Shown here one piece after another: positions 8,364-16,248 of a stretch of DNA of 32,016 bases. A program made the position numbers and the translations under genes. The notes beneath the pieces are model-generated. The model searched no databases. It was not told the DNA's origin and worked only from the letters and a program-made list of their open reading frames with translations. The first letter of the stretch is position 1, and every line of letters begins with the position of its first letter. This stretch comes from Candidatus Agathobaculum merdigallinarum. GTDB lineage: Bacteria > Bacillota > Clostridia > Oscillospirales > Butyricicoccaceae. Location: the NCBI GenBank assembly GCA_019115425.1, contig DXDO01000087.1:1-32016 (forward strand), given 5' to 3'.

Positions 8364-8569
8364 GGCTGTACCCAGAAAAGGAGCTGTACCGTGAGATGTC
8401 CTTTATCTCGTACTATTTCCACTGGGGCAGCGACGATGTTATGCGGCTTGACCACAACAGCCGCAGACGCTGGTGCGAGGAGATCTCACAGATCAATAGC
8501 AGCCTGACGCCCTCGGACAGCCGAAAAAAGGAAAAAAGCATTCTCGAATTTGGTCGGCGGAGAGGATGA
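8348..8569 (+). CDS. DUF6760-like tail chaperone extension (-1 frame; possible separate start at 8396)
   Basis: The frame reads YTRGLRLYPEKELYREM, then SFISYYFHWGSDDVMRLDH, then RRRWCEEISQIN. It closely resembles the short DUF6760 proteins of eCIS loci (pattern: YP..LY.E.AFIAYHFHW......LEH..R..W..EI..IN). The conserved part begins upstream of the first ATG (8396) and overlaps the end of the chaperone gene in the -1 frame. This supports production as a frameshift fusion of about 189 residues: 116 from 8001-8348 and 73 from this segment. An independent 57-residue product from ATG 8396 is possible because AAAAGGAG is at 8376-8383, 12 bases away. By analogy with lambda gpGT, the extension would recruit tube subunits to the assembling tail. 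Confidence 0.75.
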   Translation, partial: YTRGLRLYPEKELYREMSFISYYFHWGSDDVMRLDHNSRRRWCEEISQINSSLTPSDSRKKEKSILEFGRRRG

Positions 8570-8590
8570 CAGGGAAAGGGGGACGCACAG

Positions 8591-9403
8591 ATGCCGGATA
8601 ATGCGAGTTTTGAAGATAGATACGGCGTAGAATCAGCCGAAAGTCGTAATATAACATCGGGCAACGATCTGGTGATGAATGCGGGCCTCAGTCCGGTACC
8701 GAGCTATAATTTTATGCTCCGTGTCGAGGCCTTGATAGATCTGCCATGCAAGTCCATCAAGGCTTTCTCCAAAGAGATGGAATATGAACTGATTCAGGAG
8801 GGCGGCCTGAACGATTATGTGCATATGAAGCGCAAGCCGATTTCCCGGCCGTTTTATTTTGAGGTGGAGCGCTATATCGGTGTCGACTACGTGGATCCGC
8901 TGCCCTTGGGTGCAGAATTGCTGCTTCCGGTGATGCTGATCGTCAGCCGTAATGCAGGGCAGTTCTATCCCATGGCCTCTGCCCGCACCTATATCTTCAC
9001 GGGATGTACCGTCACCAAGAAAACGTATGGCGAAATGAGCGCTGATCAATCCGGCCTGTTTTTGGAGACTACGACCATCGCATACCGCGAGATGGTTTGT
9101 GTTGACGGCCCGTGGTCGGAAGCAGTGCCGTACGATCCGGGCGACCCCAATCCGAAGCGTTCGCGTATGGAAAGCCAGGCGGAGCAGGAAAATGCACAGG
9201 CCCGCGAAGAGGCGCAGAAAAAAGCGCAGGAACAGCAGACGAAGGATGCTGCGGAGCAGCAGGCGCGCGCAGCCCGCGAAAAGGCCGACAGGGAAGCACG
9301 GGAGACCGAGCAGAATGCGATTGCGTCAGCCGAAGATAATGTCGCAACCGAGCCGGGCGCTCCGGGGGCTGAAGCCGGGGCGGCAGATGGCACCGAAAGC
9401 TAA
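8591..9403 (+). CDS. Second tube-family protein with long charged helical tail
   Basis: 270 residues. Residues about 35-185 match the T4 gp19/eCIS tube fold pattern: SYNFMLRVEALIDLPCKSIKAFS, EYELIQEGGLNDYVHMKRKPIS, then FYFEVERYIG and the tube-type C-terminal strand. In AFP/PVC a second tube paralogue forms the ring that joins the tube to the baseplate hub, and this gene sits in the right place for it. From about residue 190 on there is an unusual Gln/Glu/Ala/Arg-rich helix (EEAQKKAQEQQTKDAAEQQ and onward) ending in a Gly/Ala/Glu tail of about 25 residues. A plain tube protein lacks this, so the tail may reach into the lumen or bind the long helical protein encoded next. AAGGGG at 8576-8581 precedes ATG 8591. 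Confidence 0.85.
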   Translation: MPDNASFEDRYGVESAESRNITSGNDLVMNAGLSPVPSYNFMLRVEALIDLPCKSIKAFSKEMEYELIQEGGLNDYVHMKRKPISRPFYFEVERYIGVDYVDPLPLGAELLLPVMLIVSRNAGQFYPMASARTYIFTGCTVTKKTYGEMSADQSGLFLETTTIAYREMVCVDGPWSEAVPYDPGDPNPKRSRMESQAEQENAQAREEAQKKAQEQQTKDAAEQQARAAREKADREARETEQNAIASAEDNVATEPGAPGAEAGAADGTES

Positions 9404-9429
9404 CAGGACAGTCGAAGGGAGATGAAGCG

Positions 9430-12054
9430 GTGCTGACCTTGAAAGAACCGATACGGCTGCAAAGCGCGGCAGGCGTGATTCCGGCACAGGACGCGTTCAG
9501 CGACCGCATCAGGGACAACTACAGCCTGCTTGCCGCGCAGTTCACTCCCAAGGAACTTTTGCTCCTGATGACCGAACTGCCTGAGGAGCCGGAAACGCCA
9601 GGCATGACGACGCTGGTCACACAGAATAATGTGACCGTGCGGCATGGGCTGACGCTTGAGGTGCTCAACAGTATCGTCAACCGGATCATGCTGACGCAGA
9701 ACGCTCCGTTCACCTATCAGGATACGGTATATATATCGAATATGCTGCGTAAGGCGGGTGTGACCGATATTGCGCTCTTTATGCGTCAGGTGCGGCAGCT
9801 ATTTGAGCAGGGCGATAGTGTTGCCCGCCTGACCGCGCTGTATCAAACGATGCAGTCCCTGCGGCAGGATAGGCAAGGATCGGAAGCGGCTGTAAGGCCG
9901 CAGCCCGGGGCGCCGGATCAGCTGCCGGACGCAGCGGCACGGAGCGAACGGTATTTCCTCCACAGCGAGATTTATCATCGGCTGCAGACAGCCGCTATCT
10001 ATCGAGAGTTCAATGCGCTGATGACTGCCGCAACGGCAGTGGTTGACCGGGTGGAAGCACGGGAGATGTTGCTGGCCGAGCATTTTCGCATGAGCGAACA
10101 GCTCCGTCTGGCTGAACTGCGGCAGCGCATAGTTGACCAGGATAGCCCGATGACGCTACAATATGTGCAGAACCACTATGAGCAGGGTGACCTGCTGCCT
10201 GTGCCTGAAAATGAGACACAGGTGTTCGCTCGTCTGGCCGAGGCGGTGCTGCTAAGCACCGTGGACAAGACACTGACGATTGCTGCAAAGCGCGGTATGG
10301 CGGGCGGTGCATGGACACTCGATTTGCGCCACGCACTACAGCAGTCGATCGATAATACGGTATTCCGCTTTGAAAACGAGCATGAGACTGCGGTACAACG
10401 CGGCGGGGATACGATGTTTGTCGACGAAAGCCGCAACAGCCTGCTGACGCAGGAATATACGCTGCTTGAGCAGATACTGCACAGGATGGAAGACAGACAG
10501 GAAACCGTTATCCGAAGCGGCGATACGTTATTGCAGCAAACGCAGAACGCGCTGTCACTGTCGCTGCGCGGGGTGGAAAGCGGCGGGCAGCCATTGCGCC
10601 CACCCGTGGAGTTCCTACGCGAAATGCTGCGTGAGGTGCTCCATGCCGAGCGTCTTGTAGATGCACCGGGGAGTGTGGTACGTCGTGCGGCGCTGCAGCT
10701 GGGCAGCCGGGTATCCGCACTGTTGGGCGGTGGAGCCGCGCGGGCGGATGCGCGCGTGGCGCTGCCGCCGGACACGTCTGACATCGGTCCGGCCGAGCTG
10801 CTGCATGACCTGTCTGGGAGCGGAACGGAAACGGAACTGCTGCGCGAGCAGTTTGACCGTCTGGATGAAACGACGCGCACGTTGCTTGAGCAGCGCTATC
10901 AGGAGCGCGTGCGCGAGATACGGCAGCGCACCGGCGAATTGAAGGAGACGGAATTGCAGCATATCCTGACCGAAACGTTGCGTTCGGTCGAAACAGCCGA
11001 ACACGAGCGGCAGGAAACTGAAAATGTAAGGAGCATTTCGCGGAGCGATACGTTGGCGCGCAGCACGCGTCAGGTACTCGAACGGATGCAGCGGATGCGG
11101 ACAGTGTATGAGAGCGAGCATACCGCAGCGCAGACAACCGTGGAACAGACTGAGCATATCCTGCAGTCCGACCATGAACTGACATTGACCCAGCGGGAAA
11201 CCGAGCAGATCGACAGTCACACGCTGCGCGAGCAGCTTGATCTGATCGACAGGCGCAACCGGGAGATTCTCGAGCGGGTACGCAATGCCCGTATCAGGGA
11301 GATCGAACAAAAGCGAACAGAGGTGCGGCGCGGCGACACTGGTCGTGTGATCAACGACGCACTGCGCGCGCTGGACGATCCCGGACAGGTGTTGGCAGAG
11401 ATGATGGCGCAGCCTGTTTCGCAGGCAAAGCCGCTCGACCTTTCGCCGGACGCGCGTACGCTGCTCGGTCAGGCAGATGAGGCGACAAGGCACATGCTTG
11501 AGGCGGTCATGCAGCACGAAAGCAACCCGTCCGTCCCGCTGCCTGTGCAGATGCAGACGGCGTCGCCTGCATTGCTCAATGCGCAGGTCGCGGCCGCCGG
11601 TTTTGAGGAGGAGGCGCAGCAAGCACAGGCTGTCATCCAAACGGATGAGCAGCAGAGGGAGCTGCTGCGTGAAGCCGCGCACACAGCGGCACAATACGCG
11701 ATGCCGCGCGAGGTGCGGCGCAGAGAGGAAGGCGCCGGCAGAAGGCCGCCCGAGCCGGTACATTTTGTGCACAAGACTGAACAGCATGTGGTAGACGAAT
11801 CGCTGCTGGAACGCATCGAGCAGCAGCGTCAGACAGTGCGCCAGATCGAAGAGACACAGGTGGACGAACAGCACGGGCAGATCGAAACACAGCAAATCGA
11901 CCGGACGCTGCAGCGTACCATTGAAAAAACAGGGGAGGATGTGACCGAACTGATCAACCGAACGCTGGCGCGTCAGCTTGGCACGATCTCGGATAAGGTA
12001 TACAGCCAGATGGAAAAGCGTCTGCGTTTGGAACGAGCGCGGCGCGGCAGATGA
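9430..12054 (+). CDS. Long helical protein, candidate tape measure (ruler)
   Basis: 874 residues from GTG 9430 with a GGGAG site 8 bases upstream. No signal peptide or membrane segment is visible. Residues about 1-150 look globular (KEPIRLQSAAGVIPAQDAF, then VTQNNVTVRHGLTLEVLN). Most of the rest, especially about 320-870, is extremely rich in Glu, Gln and Arg and is predicted helical or coiled coil (for example IEQQRQTVRQIEETQVDEQ). There is no known enzyme motif. The gene lies between the tube-family and baseplate-adaptor genes, where a tail-length ruler would be expected. A fully helical chain of 874 residues at 1.5 angstrom per residue spans about 130 nm, in the range of eCIS particles. 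That role is inference; an assembly scaffold or a cargo-loading protein are alternatives. Confidence 0.75.
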   Translation: MLTLKEPIRLQSAAGVIPAQDAFSDRIRDNYSLLAAQFTPKELLLLMTELPEEPETPGMTTLVTQNNVTVRHGLTLEVLNSIVNRIMLTQNAPFTYQDTVYISNMLRKAGVTDIALFMRQVRQLFEQGDSVARLTALYQTMQSLRQDRQGSEAAVRPQPGAPDQLPDAAARSERYFLHSEIYHRLQTAAIYREFNALMTAATAVVDRVEAREMLLAEHFRMSEQLRLAELRQRIVDQDSPMTLQYVQNHYEQGDLLPVPENETQVFARLAEAVLLSTVDKTLTIAAKRGMAGGAWTLDLRHALQQSIDNTVFRFENEHETAVQRGGDTMFVDESRNSLLTQEYTLLEQILHRMEDRQETVIRSGDTLLQQTQNALSLSLRGVESGGQPLRPPVEFLREMLREVLHAERLVDAPGSVVRRAALQLGSRVSALLGGGAARADARVALPPDTSDIGPAELLHDLSGSGTETELLREQFDRLDETTRTLLEQRYQERVREIRQRTGELKETELQHILTETLRSVETAEHERQETENVRSISRSDTLARSTRQVLERMQRMRTVYESEHTAAQTTVEQTEHILQSDHELTLTQRETEQIDSHTLREQLDLIDRRNREILERVRNARIREIEQKRTEVRRGDTGRVINDALRALDDPGQVLAEMMAQPVSQAKPLDLSPDARTLLGQADEATRHMLEAVMQHESNPSVPLPVQMQTASPALLNAQVAAAGFEEEAQQAQAVIQTDEQQRELLREAAHTAAQYAMPREVRRREEGAGRRPPEPVHFVHKTEQHVVDESLLERIEQQRQTVRQIEETQVDEQHGQIETQQIDRTLQRTIEKTGEDVTELINRTLARQLGTISDKVYSQMEKRLRLERARRGR

Positions 12055-12078
12055 ATTTGACGAAAGGAGGAGGGCGAC

Positions 12079-12906
12079 ATGTCGGTTGGCAAGGATCTGC
12101 TCAGCAGCGTAACAGGCAATACCGATAAGGCCTGCCTTGTCGTGCATGATGTGCGCGCACAGGCCACGGCGATTGAACTGAAGTGGAACAGCGCAGGGAA
12201 TTTTGGGCAGTTAGGCGGTTCGATCGGCCCGGCTACCCAGCGTCAAAGCGAACATCAGAATACGTTGGCCAATACGATGAAGGCTTTGCAGGGAAACTCG
12301 GATTTGGCTTCCGCAGTGTCTGGCCAAGCGGGGCAGGATAAGACGTTCTTCGTGCAGTTCAATCCATCCAGCCTGCAGTTGTACTCCTCCAACCAGCCGG
12401 ATCTCAGGGCTGGCTTGAACAATACGAACAGCGACCAGAACGCGGTCGCAGATTCGGTGACCGCACCGCAGGTCGATCTGACGGTGCAGTTGATTTTTGA
12501 TAAAATGAATATCTATGATGCGTTTATGTTTGACAAGGCAACGTCAGGCGCAAGTGTGACGACAGCGACCAATATCGCCACACTTGCGTCAGACAAAACC
12601 TTTACCGTGCAGCCGTATATCGAGGGCCTGATCAGCGCGCTGCGCAACCCGTATACGCAAACAATGACGTTTCAGTGGGCGGATTTTTCATTCACCGGCA
12701 GGCTGCGGCAGTTGCAGGCCAATTACACCATGTTTTCCGTGTCCGGACGGCCGATCCGCGGGGTGGTGCAGCTTCGGATGAAGCAGGACCGCAACACAGC
12801 TGAACTGCAAAAATGGAAAAGCCAGTTTGAAACACTGCTCATGCAGAAAAACGCGCTGGCAGCGGCAGGGCAGAAAGTGAGCAACCTGCTCAACCTGAGC
12901 CTGTAG
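12079..12906 (+). CDS. CIS-tube family baseplate adaptor protein 1
   Basis: 275 residues, AAAGGAGGAGGG at 12062-12073, ATG 12079. It shows the CIS_tube family pattern: FFVQFNPSSLQLYSS, then DLTVQLIFDKMNIYDAF, TVQPYIEGLI, TMTFQWADFSFTGRL, and SVSGRPIRGVVQLRM. Members (Afp7/Pvc7-like) sit at the base of the tube and link tube, hub and wedge. No LysM motif is visible at the C-terminus, unlike many members. It is followed 14 bases later by a paralogue of similar length, so the baseplate carries two versions. Confidence 0.85.
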   Translation: MSVGKDLLSSVTGNTDKACLVVHDVRAQATAIELKWNSAGNFGQLGGSIGPATQRQSEHQNTLANTMKALQGNSDLASAVSGQAGQDKTFFVQFNPSSLQLYSSNQPDLRAGLNNTNSDQNAVADSVTAPQVDLTVQLIFDKMNIYDAFMFDKATSGASVTTATNIATLASDKTFTVQPYIEGLISALRNPYTQTMTFQWADFSFTGRLRQLQANYTMFSVSGRPIRGVVQLRMKQDRNTAELQKWKSQFETLLMQKNALAAAGQKVSNLLNLSL

Positions 12907-12920
12907 GAAGGAGGCACGCG

Positions 12921-13688
12921 ATGTCTACGCGCAGCAAATTATCGGATATCGGAAGCAGTATCACAGGCAATGTCAAAAAGGCTGTGCTGATTTTCGGCAC
13001 GGGCGGCGCATCGTCGTCCGGCAATCCATCCGGGGGAGGGGCCAGCCTGCCGCGCATGACGCAGGAAAAACTCAATCAAACCGGGCTGACCAATACAAGC
13101 TTGCTTAGTACTGCGGGTACCCGCCATATCGAGGTGCAGTATAACCCGTCCTCTATCCAGTTTTCCGCCAATGCGGACAGTGTGCAGATGCGTAACCTGC
13201 AAAACAGCTTGGAGGATGGTGTCATTAACCAGCGTAGTCGTGCTCCCTCAGTGATGATGACGGTCGATCTGATCTTTAATGCGGTCAACATAAAGGATTC
13301 GTTCATGGCGGACAAGTTCCGTGTGAGCGCAAATGATATAGTGACCAACGTTGCCTCTCTGGTGAATGCGGGCAGCTATACGGTGCAGCCGCAGAGCAAC
13401 GGGTTGCTGGCAGCTACGTTTTCGGAAAGCGATCGGTTCGTGACGTTTCAGTGGGCTGACCTTTCCTTCTCGGGTGAGCTGACCGATGTCAGCGTGAAAT
13501 ATGGCATGTTTTCCCTTTCCGGCAAGCCGGTGCACAGCGTGGTTACACTGCGTATTCTGCAGCAGTTGGCCGGTTCGGCGGAGGACACAAAGTGGAACCA
13601 GAGCAAGTTTGACGAGTGCTTCAGCGGAGGACAGAGCAAAAGCATCGGTCAGAGCGTGGGCAACCTGCTCAATATCACGGGATTTTAA
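12921..13688 (+). CDS. CIS-tube family baseplate adaptor protein 2
   Basis: 255 residues, AGGAAGGAGG upstream of ATG 12921. It is paralogous to the preceding gene: HIEVQYNPSSIQFSAN, MTVDLIFNAVNIKDSF, TVQPQSNGLL, RFVTFQWADLSFSGEL, then SLSGKPVHSVVTLRIL. The N-terminus has a Gly/Ser-rich stretch (about residues 30-45). The tandem pair probably arose by duplication and then diverged. Each may fill a different ring or symmetry position between tube and hub; this is inferred from family and order. Confidence 0.84.
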   Translation: MSTRSKLSDIGSSITGNVKKAVLIFGTGGASSSGNPSGGGASLPRMTQEKLNQTGLTNTSLLSTAGTRHIEVQYNPSSIQFSANADSVQMRNLQNSLEDGVINQRSRAPSVMMTVDLIFNAVNIKDSFMADKFRVSANDIVTNVASLVNAGSYTVQPQSNGLLAATFSESDRFVTFQWADLSFSGELTDVSVKYGMFSLSGKPVHSVVTLRILQQLAGSAEDTKWNQSKFDECFSGGQSKSIGQSVGNLLNITGF

Positions 13689-13705
13689 GCAGGGGAGGCG
13701 GCTCA

Positions 13706-14977
13706 ATGGCAGGATTATTATCAGGTGCGCTGTCCTCTTTGAAAGGTGCGGCTGGCAGCGTGGCCGGTGCAGCGTCCAAGCTGACGTATGACGGCCTGAA
13801 AAAAACCTATAAAGGCTTTACGGCTCCACAGGCAGCCGTGTTTTTCGGCGGAGAGGCTTTCAAGAATAGCGGCGATTTTGTGATCGACGACATTTATATC
13901 GAGCTGACAAGCGATTTTGAAGCGTCGATCGCAACATTTCGCATCTATCATATTTATGATCAGGCAGCTGCGGCATTCCGTTACAGCGAGATCAAGGGGC
14001 AGGTCTGCATGGGAAATACCTTGGATATTGCGCTGGGCTATCTCGGTGTAGGAGAGGTTGTGTTCCATGGGTTTATCGCTGGGCTGGATTTCCATTTTGA
14101 TGATACCGGCTCGCCTTACATGGAGGTAACCGGAATGGATATCAAGGGCATCATGATGGCGAGCAGCTACTCGCAGCAGATATCCGCCGCTTCCTACAGT
14201 GCGGCGGTAGAACAGATTCTTGCCCGTTCGGTCTATTCCAGCCTGATGCAGAGCATGAAGCTGCAGGTCACCGCCACGCCGGATGGGGGCGGCGGAGGCA
14301 GCTTAGGAGGCCTGTCCAGCGGCAGAGGCGGTGGAGCTTCGGATCGCACCATTGAAATGGTGGCGGAAAGCGATTATGAATTTGTGGTCAAGGCCGCCAA
14401 ACGCTTCAATTATGAATTTTTTTCCGACAAGCAGACCATCTATTTCCGTCCTGCGAAATCGGACGCCTCGGTACAGGCCGAGCTGTCCGCCGGAGCGGGG
14501 ATATTGGAGTTCAGCGTCGGCTACAGTATCACAGGGCTGGTCGGTGAGATACAGACCCGCTCAGTGGATGCGGGTACGGGCAAGCTGGTCAAGGCGAGCC
14601 AGAAGCTGGCGCGGGATATGGCGATCGAAAGCAAGGCGCGTTCGCTGGTTGGTAAGTCGCAGAAGGTGTATATCGACGCTTCCATCCAGTCGCAGCAGGA
14701 TGCGGACGCGCGGGCAGCTTCGCTATATGAACAGATGAGTTATCGGCTCGGCTCATTTGAGGCGACTTGCATTGGCATTCCGGATCTGTCGCCGGGGCGC
14801 TTCTTGGATGCCAAAGGTATGGGCGCACCGGCAGACAACAGCTTTTATATCACAACGGTTACGCACCAGTTCAGCAGCGAAGAGGGCTACCGCACCCGGC
14901 TGGCAGGGAAAACCGCCAAATTCGGCGCTTCGCTGGGTGGTTCGTCCGCTTTGGGCAGTCTCGGGGGAATATTATGA
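13706..14977 (+). CDS. Baseplate hub protein (phage late control gpD / VgrG N-domain, gp27-like)
   Basis: 423 residues from ATG 13706, with GGGGAGG at 13692-13698. After a Gly/Ala-rich N-terminus come DDIYIELTSDFEASIATFRIYHIYD and a long beta-rich hub fold with GNTLDIALGYLGVGEVVFHGFIAGLD. A helical and beta segment around ESDYEFVVKAAKRFNYEFF is typical of the gpD/VgrG hub. A Gly-rich linker (about residues 193-213) interrupts the middle. The hub trimer sits under the tube and holds the spike. Here hub and spike are two genes, as in phage and AFP, not one fused VgrG; the stop overlaps the next start (ATGA at 14974-14977), so they are translationally coupled. Confidence 0.88.
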   Translation: MAGLLSGALSSLKGAAGSVAGAASKLTYDGLKKTYKGFTAPQAAVFFGGEAFKNSGDFVIDDIYIELTSDFEASIATFRIYHIYDQAAAAFRYSEIKGQVCMGNTLDIALGYLGVGEVVFHGFIAGLDFHFDDTGSPYMEVTGMDIKGIMMASSYSQQISAASYSAAVEQILARSVYSSLMQSMKLQVTATPDGGGGGSLGGLSSGRGGGASDRTIEMVAESDYEFVVKAAKRFNYEFFSDKQTIYFRPAKSDASVQAELSAGAGILEFSVGYSITGLVGEIQTRSVDAGTGKLVKASQKLARDMAIESKARSLVGKSQKVYIDASIQSQQDADARAASLYEQMSYRLGSFEATCIGIPDLSPGRFLDAKGMGAPADNSFYITTVTHQFSSEEGYRTRLAGKTAKFGASLGGSSALGSLGGIL

Positions 14978-15795
14978 GTTTATATGATATTATCGACGAT
15001 ATTTCACAAAAGCAGGTGACCAAAACCGAAACCGGAGACGAACGGATCTTCGGCGTGATGATCGGCACGGTCACGCGTAACTATGACCAGAGCATGGGCG
15101 GGCGCATTTGCGTCAGCATCCCTACACGGGATGAGGGCGCGGATGAGCTGCATTGGGCACGCTTGGTGCAGCCAGCTTCGGGCAAAGGGTGGGGCTACTA
15201 CTTCCTGCCGGAGATCGGGGATCAAGTGCTGCTTGCCTTTGAGAACGGCAGCATAGAAAAACCCTATGTGCTGGGCGGTGTGCCGCTGGACAACAATAAG
15301 TTCCTGACCGGCTCGGTCGATCAGAACAACAAGATCAAGCGCATTGTGACGAAGCACGGCAGTACCATTGTGTTTGAGGACAATGCGCAGGACGAGCAGG
15401 GCGGTCAGGACAAAATTACCATCCAGACCGCGGGCGAGGAACACACCATTCAAATGGACAACGGCGGGGACAAGATCACCGTTAAGGATAAGGATGGCAA
15501 AAACGCCATCGTGATCTCCACTGCCGATGGGCAGGGCAGTATCACAATTCAGGCGGAATCGCGTCTGACAATCAAGGTTGGCGATACGATCAAGCTGGAT
15601 ATGTCCGGCGAGAGCGGCACGGTCAAGCTGACGGCCAACGACTTCAAAGTAGAAGCCAGCAAGATGGCTTCCATCAAAACGGACGGGATGATGAAGCTCG
15701 AGGGGAGCACGGTAACAGAAAAGGCATCCTCCGTTCTGAAACTGGAAAGCAGTGGCGTTGCCACCATGGCGGGCAGCCCGATCAAAATAGGATAA
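14974..15795 (+). CDS. Spike protein (gp5/VgrG OB-fold with beta-helix)
   Basis: 273 residues from ATG 14974. Residues about 25-115 form the gp5-type OB fold (RIFGVMIGTVTRNYDQSMGGRICVSI region, WARLVQPASGKGWGYYFLPEIGDQVLLAFENG). Residues about 145-273 are the repetitive strands of the trimeric beta-helix needle, with short repeats such as ITIQTAG, ITVKDKDG, ITIQAES and VKLTANDF. The spike punctures the target membrane and carries the PAAR-like tip. No enzymatic extension follows the needle, so any toxin must be a separate cargo. Confidence 0.93.
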   Translation: MSLYDIIDDISQKQVTKTETGDERIFGVMIGTVTRNYDQSMGGRICVSIPTRDEGADELHWARLVQPASGKGWGYYFLPEIGDQVLLAFENGSIEKPYVLGGVPLDNNKFLTGSVDQNNKIKRIVTKHGSTIVFEDNAQDEQGGQDKITIQTAGEEHTIQMDNGGDKITVKDKDGKNAIVISTADGQGSITIQAESRLTIKVGDTIKLDMSGESGTVKLTANDFKVEASKMASIKTDGMMKLEGSTVTEKASSVLKLESSGVATMAGSPIKIG

Positions 15796-15822
15796 ATCAT
15801 TGTTGCAAGGGAGGACAGCGGC

Positions 15823-16248
15823 GTGACGCACAAACGATTTCTGGGCAGCGGGATGAAATTCCCGCCGCAGATAGATAAGAGCACAGGGCGTTTTGTCCTG
15901 TCCGCCGGGGAGCAGAGCGTTAAGGAGTCGATCTACCTGATTCTGATGACCCACCGGGGCGAGCGTTGGCTTGAGCCGATGTTTGGCGCGCGGCTGCTCG
16001 ATTATTCCTTCATGGATACCTCGCCCACCATTCTGGGCCTGATGAAAAATGACCTGATGAGTGTGCTGCTGGAGCAGGAACCGCGGATATCGGACGTGAC
16101 GGTTACCATTGACCCCACGGTGCGCGACGGCTGTCTGCTCATCAACATCAGCTATGTAATTGCGCAGACGAATACGAGGGACAACCTTGTGTTCCCGTTT
16201 TATCTGAATGTAGAGCCGGAGGAGGAGAGCAATGGGCAGATCGAATGA
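15823..16248 (+). CDS. Baseplate wedge protein gp25 (GPW/gp25 family)
   Basis: 141 residues, GTG 15823 with AAGGGAGGA at 15807-15815. It has the gp25/gpW pattern: GRFVLSAGEQSVKESIYLILMTHRGERWLEPMFGARLLDY, with the conserved E(R)W-P-FG core, then a C-terminal strand VTVTIDPTV. This small protein nucleates sheath polymerisation on the baseplate. Its last 17 bases overlap the start of the following Baseplate-J gene, which points to coupled translation. Confidence 0.93.
   Translation: MTHKRFLGSGMKFPPQIDKSTGRFVLSAGEQSVKESIYLILMTHRGERWLEPMFGARLLDYSFMDTSPTILGLMKNDLMSVLLEQEPRISDVTVTIDPTVRDGCLLINISYVIAQTNTRDNLVFPFYLNVEPEEESNGQIE

Noticed and set aside
10615..12147. 510-codon open frame on the minus strand
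   Set aside because: It lies antisense to the well-supported 9430-12054 gene, has a His/Cys/Leu/Arg composition typical of a mirrored GC-rich frame, and no ribosome binding site or family motif.
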